Translations under genes and position numbers: made by a program | Notes under the pieces: model-generated | What the model was told of the DNA's origin: nothing | The model's database searches: none | What the model saw: the letters and a program-made list of their open reading frames with translations, nothing else | DNA from: Parasphingorhabdus sp. | Lineage (GTDB): Bacteria; Pseudomonadota; Alphaproteobacteria; Sphingomonadales; Sphingomonadaceae | Assembly (NCBI GenBank): GCA_030373505.1 | Contig: JAUCYS010000006.1 | Coordinates: 119,565 to 183,564, forward strand | Length of the DNA: 64,000 bases | Direction: 5' to 3' | Shown: positions 26,008 through 35,147 of the stretch, in pieces | Position numbering within the stretch: position 1 is the first letter of the stretch | Layout: the number at the start of each line of letters is the position of its first letter

Positions 26008-27219
26008 TTATGCGTCATTGGCGGGCATGCCGATCGCGCCGCGGATTTCGTCATTGTCGGCACCCAGCGTGGGCGGGTCGGCATAGATGTTGGCGGGGCT
26101 GGCCGAATAATGGATCGGATGCTTGATCGTCCGATATTTGCCCATTTTCTCGCCTTCCCGTTCCTGCCAGAAGCCGACCTGCTCGAGATGCGGATCGTGC
26201 AGAACATCGGCAATCTTGTTGTAGCGCATCGCCGGGATATTATGCTTGTCGAGCAGCGGCAGCCACTCGTCGGTGGTCTTGGTCGAGGCGATTTCCTCGA
26301 TCAGCGCGTAGAGCTCGGTGATATTCTTGGTGCGTTCCTTGTAGGTGGCGAAACGGGGTTCCTGGAAGACGCCGGGCTTGCCGCCCAGCTCGAAGAATTT
26401 CTCCCACTGCGCGTCGCTGTAGGGGACGAGGCCGATATAGCCGTCCTTGGTCGGATAGGGTTTGCGGTTGGCGTTGATCGATCTGGTATAGGCAAGCCTG
26501 CCGTTGCCGGGAATGAAGGTCTCGCCCCACAGATTCTCGACCATGTTGAACCAGGTGAAGGCCTCGAACATCGGTACCTGGACAAATTGTCCCTCGCCGG
26601 TCTTTTCCTTGTGGTACATGGCGGCGAGCGTCGCGTTGACCGCGAACAGGCCGATCGTCTTGTCGGCGACCAGCGACGGCATATAGAGCGGCCGCCCGCT
26701 GTCGCCGCGCATTTCGAACAGGCTGGCAAAGCCGGAGGCGCACTGGATCAGGTCGTCATAGGCCTGCCGCTTTTCATATTCCCCGCCCTGGCCAAAGCCG
26801 GCGCAATGGACATAGACGATGCCCGGATTGACCGCCTTGACGCTTTCATAATCCAGCCCCAGCCGTTCCATCCCGGCCAGCCGGACATTGTGGAAGAACA
26901 CATCGGCATGTTTCAGCAGTTCGAGTATGACCGCCTTGTCGTCGGTATCCTTGCCGTTGAGCGTGATCGATTTTTTGTTGCGGTTGAGCGAAGAAAAAAT
27001 CGGGCCGAGATCGCCGGTCGGACTGTCCCCGGCGTGGCGCATCATGTCGCCGGCAAATTTGCCCTCGCCATTTTCGATCTTGATCACGTCGGCGCCCATA
27101 TCGGCGAAGTTGAGAGTGGCAAAAGGTCCCAGCACAACGGTCGACATGTCGACGATCTTCAACCCCTTCAATGGACCCGTTGGTTCCGTGTCCCATTTCA
27201 GCTCTGGCCATCCGCTCAT
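26008..27219 (-). CDS. Family III CoA-transferase (CaiB/BaiF type)
   Basis: 403-aa class III CoA-transferase. The N-terminal LKIVDMSTVVLGPFATLNFADMGADVIKIEN is the family signature. The catalytic Asp that forms the acyl-aspartyl intermediate is probably D155 in QAYDDLIQ. It would move CoA between pathway carboxylates, saving ATP relative to the FadD-type ligase. It is the first gene of a leftward operon with two dehydrogenases and is divergent from the thiolase-like gene; operator site E lies between them. A minor in-frame alternative start was not seen. Confidence 0.9.
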   Translation of the reverse strand: MSGWPELKWDTEPTGPLKGLKIVDMSTVVLGPFATLNFADMGADVIKIENGEGKFAGDMMRHAGDSPTGDLGPIFSSLNRNKKSITLNGKDTDDKAVILELLKHADVFFHNVRLAGMERLGLDYESVKAVNPGIVYVHCAGFGQGGEYEKRQAYDDLIQCASGFASLFEMRGDSGRPLYMPSLVADKTIGLFAVNATLAAMYHKEKTGEGQFVQVPMFEAFTWFNMVENLWGETFIPGNGRLAYTRSINANRKPYPTKDGYIGLVPYSDAQWEKFFELGGKPGVFQEPRFATYKERTKNITELYALIEEIASTKTTDEWLPLLDKHNIPAMRYNKIADVLHDPHLEQVGFWQEREGEKMGKYRTIKHPIHYSASPANIYADPPTLGADNDEIRGAIGMPANDA

Positions 27220-27270
27220 TCAAAAGTCCTCAAATTATTAGGTGCATAGATTTGCCTCTCTGTTATCAGT

Positions 27271-27288
27271 TTTAATCGATTGATGAAC
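27271..27288. promoter_or_regulatory. Predicted TetR-type operator, site E
   Basis: TTTAATCG-AT-TGATGAAC in the 92-bp divergent region between the CoA-transferase and the thiolase-like gene. The left half-site is perfect and the right one degenerate. Confidence 0.5.
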
Positions 27289-27311
27289 TGTTTATTTTGA
27301 GGGAATTAACA

Positions 27312-28834
27312 ATGGCTTTGGCAGATCCCAGGGCGCCGGTGCTGGTCGGCGTCGGCGAAGCGAGCGGACAAAAACTGAAAGAATCGCAGGCCTTGAATGG
27401 CCCTCGACGGTCGATCTGGCGGCGGCCGCGATTCAGCAGGCGCTGGCCGACAGCGGCGCGGGAGAGAAGCTGGCGGCGACGATTGACTGCCTGCTGTCGA
27501 TTCGCCTGTTTCATGACAGCGGACTGCCGCACGACTTCGGTTCGCCGGAAAATCATCCCGAGGCGGTGGCCACGGCGGCCGGTCTCGACCCCGCGACTCT
27601 GCTCTATGGCGATGTCGGTGGCCAGAGCCCGCAAAAGCATCTCAACAAGCTCGCCTGCCAGGTCCATGCCGGCGAGTATAAGGCGGTGATCCTGTCGAGC
27701 GCCGAGAATATGGGCACCGTCAAGCGCGCCCGGCGGAGCGGTCACGAACTCGACTGGAGCCAGCCGGCGACCCGCGAGACGACCGATCTGATTACCAGTG
27801 AAGACAAGATGCTGACCGCCTATGAATGGCGGCAGGGCATTATCAATATGCCGATGGCCTATGGCATTGTCGAAAACGCCCGGCGGGCGCGGCTGGGAAT
27901 GAATCGCGTCAGCTATGCGCAGAGCATGGCCGAGCTGTGGGAAGCCTTTGCCGGCGTGTCGCTGACTCGCGAACATGCGCAATTTGCACGGCAATGGACA
28001 GCGACGGAATTGCTGTCTGACGAACATGGCAATTACCGGCTCAACGATCCCTATCGCCGCTGGATGGTGGCGCAGGATGCGGTCGAGCTGGGCGCGGCGG
28101 TGATCCTGACCACGGCGGGCCACGCCGCCGAACTGGGCATAGGAGAAGAGAAGATGATCTATCTGCACAGCGGCGCCGACGCCAGCGTGCCGCTGATGAG
28201 CCAGCAGGACGACCTGTCGATCTCGCCGGCGATGCAAGTAGCCTTTCCCAAGGCGCTGGAACTGGCGGAACTGGATGCTACGGACCTCGGGCCGATCGAT
28301 ATCTACAGCTGTTTCCCGGTCGCGGTGTCGCTGGCGATGGATGCGCTCGGCTCGCCCGACCGGCCGCTGTCCTCCTACACGCTGACCGGCGGGCTCAGCT
28401 TCTTTGGCGGACCCGGCAACAGTTACAGCGCCCACGGCATGGTCGCGCTGGTCCAGGCGTTGCGCAAGGACGGCAGCAAGCCGGGGATGATCTCGGCCAA
28501 TGGCGGGGTGATCAACAAGGAATCGGTCGGCATCTATGCCGCGCAGCCGGTCGCCGGCGGCTGGTCACCCGACCGGATTGCCGAACCGGTACGGATTCCC
28601 AAGCCGGATCATGTGAAGGAAAATCATTTCTTCAACGGCAAGGCGGTGATCAAAAGCTATGCCATGCCTTATGGCAAGGCCAGCCGCGGTGCGGCCAGCC
28701 TCTGGCTGGAGGACGAGCAGGGCCTGCCGGCGATTGGCGTGCTGCCCGATGCGCCCGAGGATACCGACCTGATCGGCCTGACCGTGGATGTGCTATCCGC
28801 CGATGACGGGAATATGGCGAAACTTAGCGGATGA
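27312..28834 (+). pseudogene. Thiolase-like lipid-transfer protein (acetyl-CoA acetyltransferase family), frameshifted near the start
   Basis: The ATG at 27312 opens with ADPRAPVLVGVGEASGQKLK, typical for SCP2-thiolase-like proteins, but the frame is lost near 27375-27390. From about 27393 a different frame continues without a break through GLEWPSTVDLAAAAIQQALA to the stop at 28834: LYGDVGGQSPQKHLNKLACQ, VILSSAENMGT, PIDIYSCFPVAVSLAMDALG, LTGGLSFFGGPGNSYSAHG. A single-base indel explains it. An internal ATG at 27566 would give a 422-aa protein lacking the N-terminal 85 residues. The function is a non-classical thiolase or thiolase-like partner in side-chain shortening. It overlaps the cysteine-synthase gene by 11 nt at the 3' end. 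Confidence 0.75.
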
Positions 28835-29858
28835 TCTGCATGTCCAGCAGCTCGACCGTGGGCGTGCAATAGCCGTCGCGGCAGGGCTCGGTCCGCGAGA
28901 GATCGGTCGACAGATATTTGCTGTTGTTGTCCGCGAAGATCGTGGCGACCGCCTTGCGCGTGCCGTCGGCAGCGACCGGCTGCTGCAGCGCCAGGCGGAT
29001 CGCGGCGACCAGATTGATGCCGCTGGAAATGCCGACGCCGAGGCCGAATTCCTGGCCCAGCTTCTGCGCCATCAGGATCGCGTCGCCGTCGTGCACGCCG
29101 ATCACGCTGTCCAGTTCCGACAGATTGAGAATCTCCGGGATGAACTCGTCCGACAGGCCCTGCACCCGGTGCTGGCCGCATTTGTGGCCGACCGAAAGGG
29201 TTGGGGATTCGACCGGCTCGACCGGATGCACGGCGATGCTGGCGTCGCGGCCCTTGAGATAGCGACCCATACCCATCACCGTACCGCCGGTGCCGACGCC
29301 AGCGACAAAGCCGCCGAGCGTGCCGCCGTCCGCCGCCACCTGCTGCCACAATTCGGGGCCGGTGCCCTCGGCATGTTCGTCGGCATTGACCGGGTTGGAG
29401 AATTGCCGCGGCATATAGGCGCCCTGTTCGCCCAGCTCCTCGACCGCGGCCAGACAGCCCAGAAAGCCGCCCTGCTCGCGCGAGACCAGGCGGGTGTCGG
29501 CGCCATAGATATCCAGCATCGCGCGCCGTTCGGCGCTGACCCAGTCGGGCATGAAGATGGTGACGGGATGGCCAAGCGCACAGCCGATTGCGGCAAAGGA
29601 AATGCCGCTGTTGCCGCTGGTCGCCTCGACAATGGTCTGGCCGGGCAGCAACTCGCCGCGCCCTATTGCATCCTGCAGGATCGCCAGCGCCATCCGGTCC
29701 TTGATGCTGCCGGACAGATTGTACATTTCCGCCTTGGCATAGACGGTGACTTCCTGCCCCTCGCAGCGCGCCAGGATCCGGATCAGGGGCGTGTTGCCGA
29801 TCAGCGCCGACAGCGACTGCAGCTTGTCTTTTCCCGCGCGCCCTACAGAATCCAGCAT
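28824..29858 (-). CDS. PLP-dependent cysteine synthase/cystathionine beta-synthase family enzyme
   Basis: 344-aa fold-type II PLP enzyme. The internal aldimine Lys is K53 in NLSGSIKDR, and TSGNSG (from T80) binds the cofactor phosphate. GGFVAGVGTGGTVMGMGRYLKG is the glycine-rich loop. The start is the ATG at 29858 behind AGAAGGGAAAA. The extra C-terminal tail (SRTEPCRDGYCTPTVELLDM) with two Cys is not part of a standard cysteine synthase. It is divergent from an Lrp-type regulator that is its likely controller. Confidence 0.85.
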   Translation of the reverse strand: MLDSVGRAGKDKLQSLSALIGNTPLIRILARCEGQEVTVYAKAEMYNLSGSIKDRMALAILQDAIGRGELLPGQTIVEATSGNSGISFAAIGCALGHPVTIFMPDWVSAERRAMLDIYGADTRLVSREQGGFLGCLAAVEELGEQGAYMPRQFSNPVNADEHAEGTGPELWQQVAADGGTLGGFVAGVGTGGTVMGMGRYLKGRDASIAVHPVEPVESPTLSVGHKCGQHRVQGLSDEFIPEILNLSELDSVIGVHDGDAILMAQKLGQEFGLGVGISSGINLVAAIRLALQQPVAADGTRKAVATIFADNNSKYLSTDLSRTEPCRDGYCTPTVELLDMQIIR

Positions 29859-29922
29859 GATATTTTCCCTTCTGATCATATGCACAGGTTTATGACGGGC
29901 GCCGGGCGGGAAATCCTTGTCA

Positions 29923-29954
29923 TTATTTGGTGTTTTTGTCGGCAAATAGTGATA
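29923..29954. promoter_or_regulatory. Inverted repeat in the divergent cysteine-synthase/lrp promoter
   Basis: TTATTTG ... CAAATA with flanking AT-rich DNA (TAGTGATAAT). Position and symmetry suit an Lrp/AsnC binding site; binding is inferred. Confidence 0.4.
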
Positions 29955-29965
29955 ATATTCTGGAT

Positions 29966-30436
29966 ATGAACGATAAAAACAAAAATATTGATGATAATGA
30001 CCGGAATATTCTGAAAGCCTTGCAGCGCGATGCCAGCCTGTCGCTGGAGAATCTCGCGGCGCAGCTCAGCCTCTCGACCAATGCCTGCTGGCGGAGGATC
30101 AAGCGGATGGAAGCGGACGGGATCATCGCCCGCCGGGTGGCGATCGTCGATCCGGAAGCGGTCGGTTTCGGCATGACCGTCTTTGTCGCCGTGCGCACCA
30201 ATGATCACAGCGACAAATGGCTGGAGAAATTCGCGCGTGCCGCGTCGGCGATCGAGGAGGTGGTCGAGCTCTACCGGATGGCGGGCGAGGTCGACTATCT
30301 GCTCAAGCTGCTGGTCCGCGATGTTGCCGATTATGACCGGGTGTACAAGAAGCTGATTAAGGTGGTGCCGCTGTCCGATGTCTCGGCGAGCTTTGCGATG
30401 GAGCGGATCAAATATGAAACGGCGGTGCCGGTTTGA
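29966..30436 (+). CDS. Lrp/AsnC-family regulator
   Basis: 156-aa feast/famine regulator. The N-terminal winged HTH is DDNDRNILKALQRDASLSLENLAAQLSLSTNACWRRIKRME, followed by an RAM-type effector domain (FAMERIKYETAVPV at the end). The ATG at 29966 is chosen because the upstream alternative, a non-ATG start at 29927, would put the likely operator inside the coding region. It is divergent from the cysteine-synthase-like gene, suggesting control of sulfur amino-acid metabolism. Confidence 0.88.
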   Translation: MNDKNKNIDDNDRNILKALQRDASLSLENLAAQLSLSTNACWRRIKRMEADGIIARRVAIVDPEAVGFGMTVFVAVRTNDHSDKWLEKFARAASAIEEVVELYRMAGEVDYLLKLLVRDVADYDRVYKKLIKVVPLSDVSASFAMERIKYETAVPV

Positions 30437-30938
30437 GGCGTGTGTGATTATCGTGGGCGGTGCGAGTTTAATTTTGCCTTGGGCGCCTAACCAGGCATTT
30501 TGACGATAGACGCCGTGGAGGGGCAATGATTCAACCGCTAACTAATAAAAACGGTCGATCAATTTCCCCGATTGGAGTTTACGTTCTCCAGTTAATTTTA
30601 TCCTCGGAGCATATATCACGCTGGTATTTTACTTTAATCTCATCGCAAATGAAATCGGCCCCAGCCTCGAAATCGCGTTCTAAATATTTTGGTGATCCAG
30701 GACGAAATGATTTTGGATACAACTCTGACATCGCTTCATTATTAATCACTCTACCATCGTTTTCCGCGTGTTTGGCTTCTTCGATTATTGATGAATTGCA
30801 TGCGTTTCGAATGGTCCATCTGACCCTTTCCGCCATTTATTGTTGGCAACAGAGTTGTCGTTCTGGACGGCTAAGATCAATTATAATCCGTGTCCTCCAT
30901 CAGCGTGCGACATCAAAATCACCCAATAACCAACCCCA
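30437..30938. other. AT-rich gap of about 500 bp
   Basis: This stretch is clearly more AT-rich than its neighbours. It contains one plausible small reverse-strand open frame (30579-30836) and a TATAAT-like box on the reverse strand near 30885, but no recognisable gene. It may be a remnant of transferred DNA. Confidence 0.5.
30579..30836 (-). CDS. Hypothetical small protein
   Basis: 85 codons with natural-looking amino-acid composition: charged, with two Cys, and a SFRPGSPKYLERDFEAGADF segment. The ATG at 30836 directly follows an in-frame stop and has no ribosome-binding site, so it may be the tail of a decayed gene rather than a functional one. Base composition differs from the surroundings. 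Not recognised. Confidence 0.3.
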   Translation of the reverse strand: MAERVRWTIRNACNSSIIEEAKHAENDGRVINNEAMSELYPKSFRPGSPKYLERDFEAGADFICDEIKVKYQRDICSEDKINWRT

Positions 30939-31949
30939 TCAAACCGCCACAACCTCCTGCCGGATCGCGCCAAAGATCGAGTGCCCGTCCGCATCCAGCA
31001 TCTGGATCTTCACGGTATCGCCCGCGCTCATGAAGGGCGTTTTCGCCTCGCCATCATTGATCGTCTCGATCATCCGAATTTCGGCGATGCAACTGTAGCC
31101 GAGGCCGCCTTCTAAAACCGGCTTGCCGGGATCGCCATCGGGGCCCTGGTTGGAGACGGTGCCGGAGCCGATGATCGTGCCGGCGCACAAGGGCCGGGTC
31201 TTGGCGGCATGGGCGACCAGGTCGGCGAGGCTGAAGGTCGCGTCCTTGCCGGCATTGGCGCGGCCAAAGGGCTCGCGGTTATAGTCGACCTGCAGCGGCA
31301 GATGGATCACCGAGCCTTTCCACGCGTCGCCCAGCTCGTCGGGGGTGACGCAGACCGGGGAGAAGGCGGAGGGTGGCTTCGACTGGAAGAAGCCGAAGCC
31401 CTTGGCCAGCTCGCCGGGGATCAGGCCGCGCAGCGACACGTCGTTGCACAGCATCACCAGCTTGATATGGCCGGCGGCTTCCTCGGCGCTGACGCCCGGC
31501 GGCACATCGTCGGTTATGACGGCGATTTCGCCTTCCATATCGCAGCCCCATTTCGGATCGCCGAGCGGGATATCGTCGCGCGGGCCGAGAAAGGCATCGC
31601 TGCCGCCCTGGTACATCAGGGGATCGGAATAGAAACTCTCCGGCACCTCGGCACCGCGTGCCTTGCGGACCAGTTCGACATGATTGATATAGGCGCTGCC
31701 ATCGGCCCACTGATAGGCGCGGGGCAGCGGCGATTCGGCGAGCCGCTCGTGAAAGCGCTCGCACGGCACCGTTTCATGCTCGACATCCCGGTAGAGCGCT
31801 TCCAGCTTCGGTGCGCAATTCTCCCAGTCATCGAGCGCCGCCTGCAGCGTCGGGGCGATATTGCTCGCCTCGCAGCAGCGGGTCAGGTCCTTGGAGACCA
31901 CGACCAGGCGGCCGTCGCGGGTGTCGTTCTTCAGGGTGGCGAGTTTCAT
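30939..31949 (-). CDS. Fumarylacetoacetate hydrolase family protein
   Basis: 336-aa FAH-family hydrolase. KWGCDMEGEIAVI and the following LVMLCNDVSLRGLIPGELAKGFGFFQSKP hold the metal- and substrate-binding acids; AGTIIGSGTVSNQGPDG and FMSAGDTVKIQM are conserved further on. The start is the ATG at 31949 with AAGGAAAG upstream; a 16-codon extension would lie in the palindromic repeat. Grouping with 4-hydroxyphenylpyruvate dioxygenase points to the last step of tyrosine/homogentisate breakdown (fumarylacetoacetate to fumarate and acetoacetate). Confidence 0.87.
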   Translation of the reverse strand: MKLATLKNDTRDGRLVVVSKDLTRCCEASNIAPTLQAALDDWENCAPKLEALYRDVEHETVPCERFHERLAESPLPRAYQWADGSAYINHVELVRKARGAEVPESFYSDPLMYQGGSDAFLGPRDDIPLGDPKWGCDMEGEIAVITDDVPPGVSAEEAAGHIKLVMLCNDVSLRGLIPGELAKGFGFFQSKPPSAFSPVCVTPDELGDAWKGSVIHLPLQVDYNREPFGRANAGKDATFSLADLVAHAAKTRPLCAGTIIGSGTVSNQGPDGDPGKPVLEGGLGYSCIAEIRMIETINDGEAKTPFMSAGDTVKIQMLDADGHSIFGAIRQEVVAV

Positions 31950-31971
31950 ATGCTTTCCTTCATCATGGCCT

Positions 31972-32057
31972 GTGCCCCCGCGAAGGCGGGGGCCCATCTC
32001 CGGCCATTGCCTCTGGCCGAACCTTCAGGAGATGGGCTCCTGCCTACGCAGGAGCAC
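31972..32057. repeat. Dispersed palindromic repeat, family C, copy 2
   Basis: GCCCCCGCGAAGGCGGGGGC, then CATCTCC ... GGAGATGG, then CTCCTGCCTACGCAGGAG. Three nested hairpins, same plan as 11464-11541. It sits between the FAH and VOC genes. Confidence 0.7.
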
Positions 32058-32091
32058 CGCTTTGTTCAATGGCAAGTTTCGCTGGCCAGGA

Positions 32092-32640
32092 TCAATATTC
32101 CGCGCGTGCCTTCTCGTGCAGCCAGGCGGCATGTTGCGGCGCTTTCTTGGTGCGGCTCCATTCCTCGAGCATCTCGGGAGCAACGCGGCGCAGTTCGGCC
32201 ATTTCTTCTTCGGTGCCGATATCGCACGCCAGTTCCAGCCGGTGGCCGTTGGGATCGAAGAAATAGATCGACTTGAAAATGCCGTGATGGGTGGGGCCGA
32301 TGACTTCGAGCCCCTCGGCTTCGGCATTGGCCTTGGCCGCCATCAGGTCGTCGAGCGTATTCACCTTGAAGGCGATATGCTGCACCCAGGCCGGAGTATT
32401 CTGGTCGCGATCCATGTCCGGTTGCTCTGGCAGTTCGAAAAAGGCGAGGATATTGCCCCCGCCGGCATCGAGAAAGATATGCATATAGGGATCATATTCC
32501 CCGGTCGACGGCACTTCATTCTCGGCAAAGGCGAGCTGGAAATCCATGCCCATCACGCGCTTGTAGAAATCAACCGTCTCTTTCGCATCCTTGCAGCGAT
32601 AGGCGACATGGTGGACGCCATTGATCTTTGGTGCAACCAT
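32092..32640 (-). CDS. VOC-superfamily protein (glyoxalase/extradiol dioxygenase fold)
   Basis: 182-aa protein with two beta-alpha-beta-beta-beta units. HHVAYRCKDAKETVDFYKRVMG (first module) and WVQHIAFKVNTLDDLMAAK with RLELACD (second) supply the likely metal ligands His and Glu. It overlaps the start of the 4-hydroxyphenylpyruvate dioxygenase stop by one base and is therefore in the same operon. Possible roles are an accessory dioxygenase or an isomerase in tyrosine degradation; the exact reaction is unknown. No homogentisate dioxygenase of the classic type is seen here. Confidence 0.82.
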   Translation of the reverse strand: MVAPKINGVHHVAYRCKDAKETVDFYKRVMGMDFQLAFAENEVPSTGEYDPYMHIFLDAGGGNILAFFELPEQPDMDRDQNTPAWVQHIAFKVNTLDDLMAAKANAEAEGLEVIGPTHHGIFKSIYFFDPNGHRLELACDIGTEEEMAELRRVAPEMLEEWSRTKKAPQHAAWLHEKARAEY

Positions 32641-33740
32641 CAGGCAGGCTCCTTCACATTGAGGACACCGCGCGCGACCTGGTCGCGTTCGATGCTTTCG
32701 AACAGCGCCTTGAAATTGCCCTCGCCGAAGCCGTCATCGCCCTTGCGCTGGATGAATTCGAAGAACACGGGGCCGACCTGCGCCTCGGCAAAAATCTGCA
32801 GCAGCAGGCGTGGCTGGCCGTCCTCGGTGCTGCCGTCGAGCAGTATGCCCCGGGTCTGCAGCGCCTCGACATTTTCACCATGGCCGGGCAGGCGGCCGTC
32901 GAGCATTTCATAATAGGTCGCCGGCGGCGCGGTCATGAACGGTACGCCAAGCGCCTTGAGCCGGTCCCAGCAGCCGACCAGATCGTCGCAGATCAGCGCG
33001 ATATGCTGGATGCCCTCGCCGTTGAACTCGCGCAAAAATTCCTCGATCTGGCCCTTGCCGCCTTCGCCTTCCTCGTTCAGCGGAATCCGGATCTTGCCGT
33101 CGGGCGCGGTCAGCGCCTTGGAGGTCAGGCCGGTATATTCGCCCTTGATGTCGAAGAAGCGGATCTCGCGGAAGTTGAACAGGGTCTCGTAATAGTCAGC
33201 CCAATATTTCATCCGGCCACCGTAGACATTGTGGGTCAGGTGATCGATCGTGTGGAAGCCGGCCCCGACCGGATGACGGTCCGCGCCCGGCAGATATTCG
33301 AAATCGATATCATAGATCGACAGATTTTCCTCGCGCTCGCCACCCTCGTAGCGGTCGACCAGATAGAGGATCGCGCCGCCGATGCCGCGGATCGCCGGGA
33401 TATGCAGTTCCATCGGCCCGGTTTCGACATGCACGGGCTCGGCGCCCTTTTCGAGCAGCCAGGCATAGGCCTGGCGCGCGTCCCTGACCCGGAAAGCCAT
33501 GCCGCAGGCGGAGGGGCCATGTTCGCGGGCAAAATACCAGGCCGCCGACTTGGGTTCATAGTTGATGATCAGGTTGATGCCGCCCTGCCGCCACAGATGC
33601 ACGTCCTTGGACCGGTGCTGGGCGATTCGGCTGAAGCCCATGACCTCGAACACCGGTTCCAGCACGCCCTTTTCCGGCGCGCAAAATTCGACAAATTCAA
33701 AGCCGTCCAGGCCCACGGGATTTTCAAACAGATCAGCCAC
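32640..33740 (-). CDS. hppD: 4-hydroxyphenylpyruvate dioxygenase
   Basis: 366-aa non-haem Fe(II) dioxygenase converting 4-hydroxyphenylpyruvate to homogentisate. The Fe ligands are visible in order: His in [11 protein letters not shown], His in [11 protein letters not shown], and Glu in [19 protein letters not shown]. Two VOC modules make up the fold, with the catalytic one C-terminal. It is first in the operon hppD-VOC-FAH and divergent from an MFS transporter across a palindromic promoter region. Length is typical. Confidence 0.92.
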   Translation of the reverse strand: MADLFENPVGLDGFEFVEFCAPEKGVLEPVFEVMGFSRIAQHRSKDVHLWRQGGINLIINYEPKSAAWYFAREHGPSACGMAFRVRDARQAYAWLLEKGAEPVHVETGPMELHIPAIRGIGGAILYLVDRYEGGEREENLSIYDIDFEYLPGADRHPVGAGFHTIDHLTHNVYGGRMKYWADYYETLFNFREIRFFDIKGEYTGLTSKALTAPDGKIRIPLNEEGEGGKGQIEEFLREFNGEGIQHIALICDDLVGCWDRLKALGVPFMTAPPATYYEMLDGRLPGHGENVEALQTRGILLDGSTEDGQPRLLLQIFAEAQVGPVFFEFIQRKGDDGFGEGNFKALFESIERDQVARGVLNVKEPA

Positions 33741-33778
33741 AAGATTTCCTCAAAAGATAGGGATGCGCCGAAGCGCAA

Positions 33779-33800
33779 TATAGTTGCAAATGATACTATA
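33779..33800. promoter_or_regulatory. Palindrome in the hppD/MFS divergent promoter
   Basis: TATAGT-TGCAAATGAT-ACTATA, a near-palindrome with 6-bp perfect arms (further match ATAGTnnCA). Likely operator of a local regulator controlling both directions; the regulator is not in the window. Confidence 0.45.
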
Positions 33801-33881
33801 GGGAAATTGCGCAGGATATGCAAGGAAATAGCCGCCCACCCGTCGATTTTAAGCAAGGCAGGGGGCGTCGGGAGAGAGAGG

Positions 33882-35147
33882 ATGACGATGCAGAAACGCC
33901 ACCAGCTGGCACTCATGGCCTTTATGGCCATTTTTATCTGCTATATGGACCGGGTCGCGATCTCGGTCGCAATCATTCCGATGGTCGAAACCTATGGCTG
34001 GGATCTGTCCACCCAGGGTCTGGTGCTGTCCAGTTTCTTCATCGGCTATCTGCTGACCCAGGTGGTCGGCGGCAAGCTGGCCGATCATTATGGCGGCAAG
34101 GTGGTGCTCGGTTTCGGGGTGTTGATCTGGTCGCTGTTCACGCTGGTCGCGCCGCCCGCTGCGGCGATCGGCATCACGGCGCTGGTTGTCGCGCGAATCC
34201 TGATGGGGATGGGCGAAGCGGTGACCTTTCCGGCCATTTACGCACTCTATACCCGCTGGATACCGGTCAGGGAACGGTCGCGTTCGGCAGGCTTTTCCAA
34301 CAGCGGCATCCCGCTGGGCACCGTGTTTGCGCTGCTCGCAACGCCGGCAATTGTCGCTGCCTGGGGCTGGGAATGGGTATTCTATCTGTTTGGCAGCATC
34401 GGTTTTGTCTGGTGTGCTGTCTGGTATTTTCTCATTGCTCCCACTCCGCGCCAGCAAGCCAGGATCAGCCAGGCCGAGCTGGACCTGATCGCAGCCGGCA
34501 CCATTGCCGACGGGGCTGCGGTAGCGACGCCCTGGCGCGCGTTGATGACCAATATGCCGGTCTGGGCCGTGATCGTCGCCCATTTTTGCAGCAACTGGTG
34601 GTTCTATGTTCTACTGGCGTGGCTGCCGACCTTTATCACCAGGGGGCTGGGCGTGGATTATGCCTCTGTGGGCTATTTCGCGATGATGCCGCATATCGCC
34701 TTGTTCCTCTGTATCAACCTGTCCGGGTTCATGGCTGACCGGCTGATTGATCGGGGCATGACCATTACACGGGTGCGCAAGCTGATGATGCTGATCGGCT
34801 TTGGCGGAATCGTCATCGCGCTGCTGCTGGTCGGAGAGACGAACGATGCGGTCACGGCGATCCTCATCATGACCGTCGGCAGTGCCCTTGGCGCGTTTTC
34901 GGTCAGCGGCTTTTTTGTCAACCATATGGACATTGCGCCGCAACATGCCGGTACGTTGATGGGGATCACCAACACGGCGGGCACCATTCCCGGCATCATT
35001 GGGGTACTGATCAGCGGGTGGATATTGGAAGCGACCGGATCATGGGCGCTGGTTTTCCAGGTGTCGGCAGCGGTGGCGGCCTTTGGTATGGTCTTCTATC
35101 TCACCTTCGGCAGCGGAGAGCGCCAGTTCGAGACCGCACCGGCCTAG
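33882..35147 (+). CDS. MFS transporter (ACS family)
   Basis: 421-aa major facilitator with about 12 hydrophobic segments. The N-terminal FICYMDRVAISVAIIPM and the loop motif GKLADHYGGKVVLGFG are typical for the anion:cation symporter subfamily, and WIPVRERSRSAGFSNSGIPLG lies in the fourth/fifth helix region. The start is the ATG at 33882 behind GGAGAGAGAG; an ATG two codons later is equally possible. A much longer upstream in-frame reading is antisense to hppD and is rejected. Its divergence from hppD suggests uptake of an aromatic acid or related anion. Confidence 0.88.
   Translation: MTMQKRHQLALMAFMAIFICYMDRVAISVAIIPMVETYGWDLSTQGLVLSSFFIGYLLTQVVGGKLADHYGGKVVLGFGVLIWSLFTLVAPPAAAIGITALVVARILMGMGEAVTFPAIYALYTRWIPVRERSRSAGFSNSGIPLGTVFALLATPAIVAAWGWEWVFYLFGSIGFVWCAVWYFLIAPTPRQQARISQAELDLIAAGTIADGAAVATPWRALMTNMPVWAVIVAHFCSNWWFYVLLAWLPTFITRGLGVDYASVGYFAMMPHIALFLCINLSGFMADRLIDRGMTITRVRKLMMLIGFGGIVIALLLVGETNDAVTAILIMTVGSALGAFSVSGFFVNHMDIAPQHAGTLMGITNTAGTIPGIIGVLISGWILEATGSWALVFQVSAAVAAFGMVFYLTFGSGERQFETAPA

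Noticed and set aside
24961..27249. Long open frame on the plus strand antisense to the dehydrogenase and CoA-transferase genes
   Set aside because: High-GC codon shadow; the reverse strand has clear family motifs.
30526..31098. Plus-strand frame through the AT-rich gap into the FAH gene
   Set aside because: The second half is antisense to the FAH gene and the first half has no ribosome-binding site or recognisable domain.
32628..33881. Long in-frame upstream extension of the MFS gene at 33882
   Set aside because: It is antisense to hppD; the MFS signature and ribosome-binding site begin at 33882.
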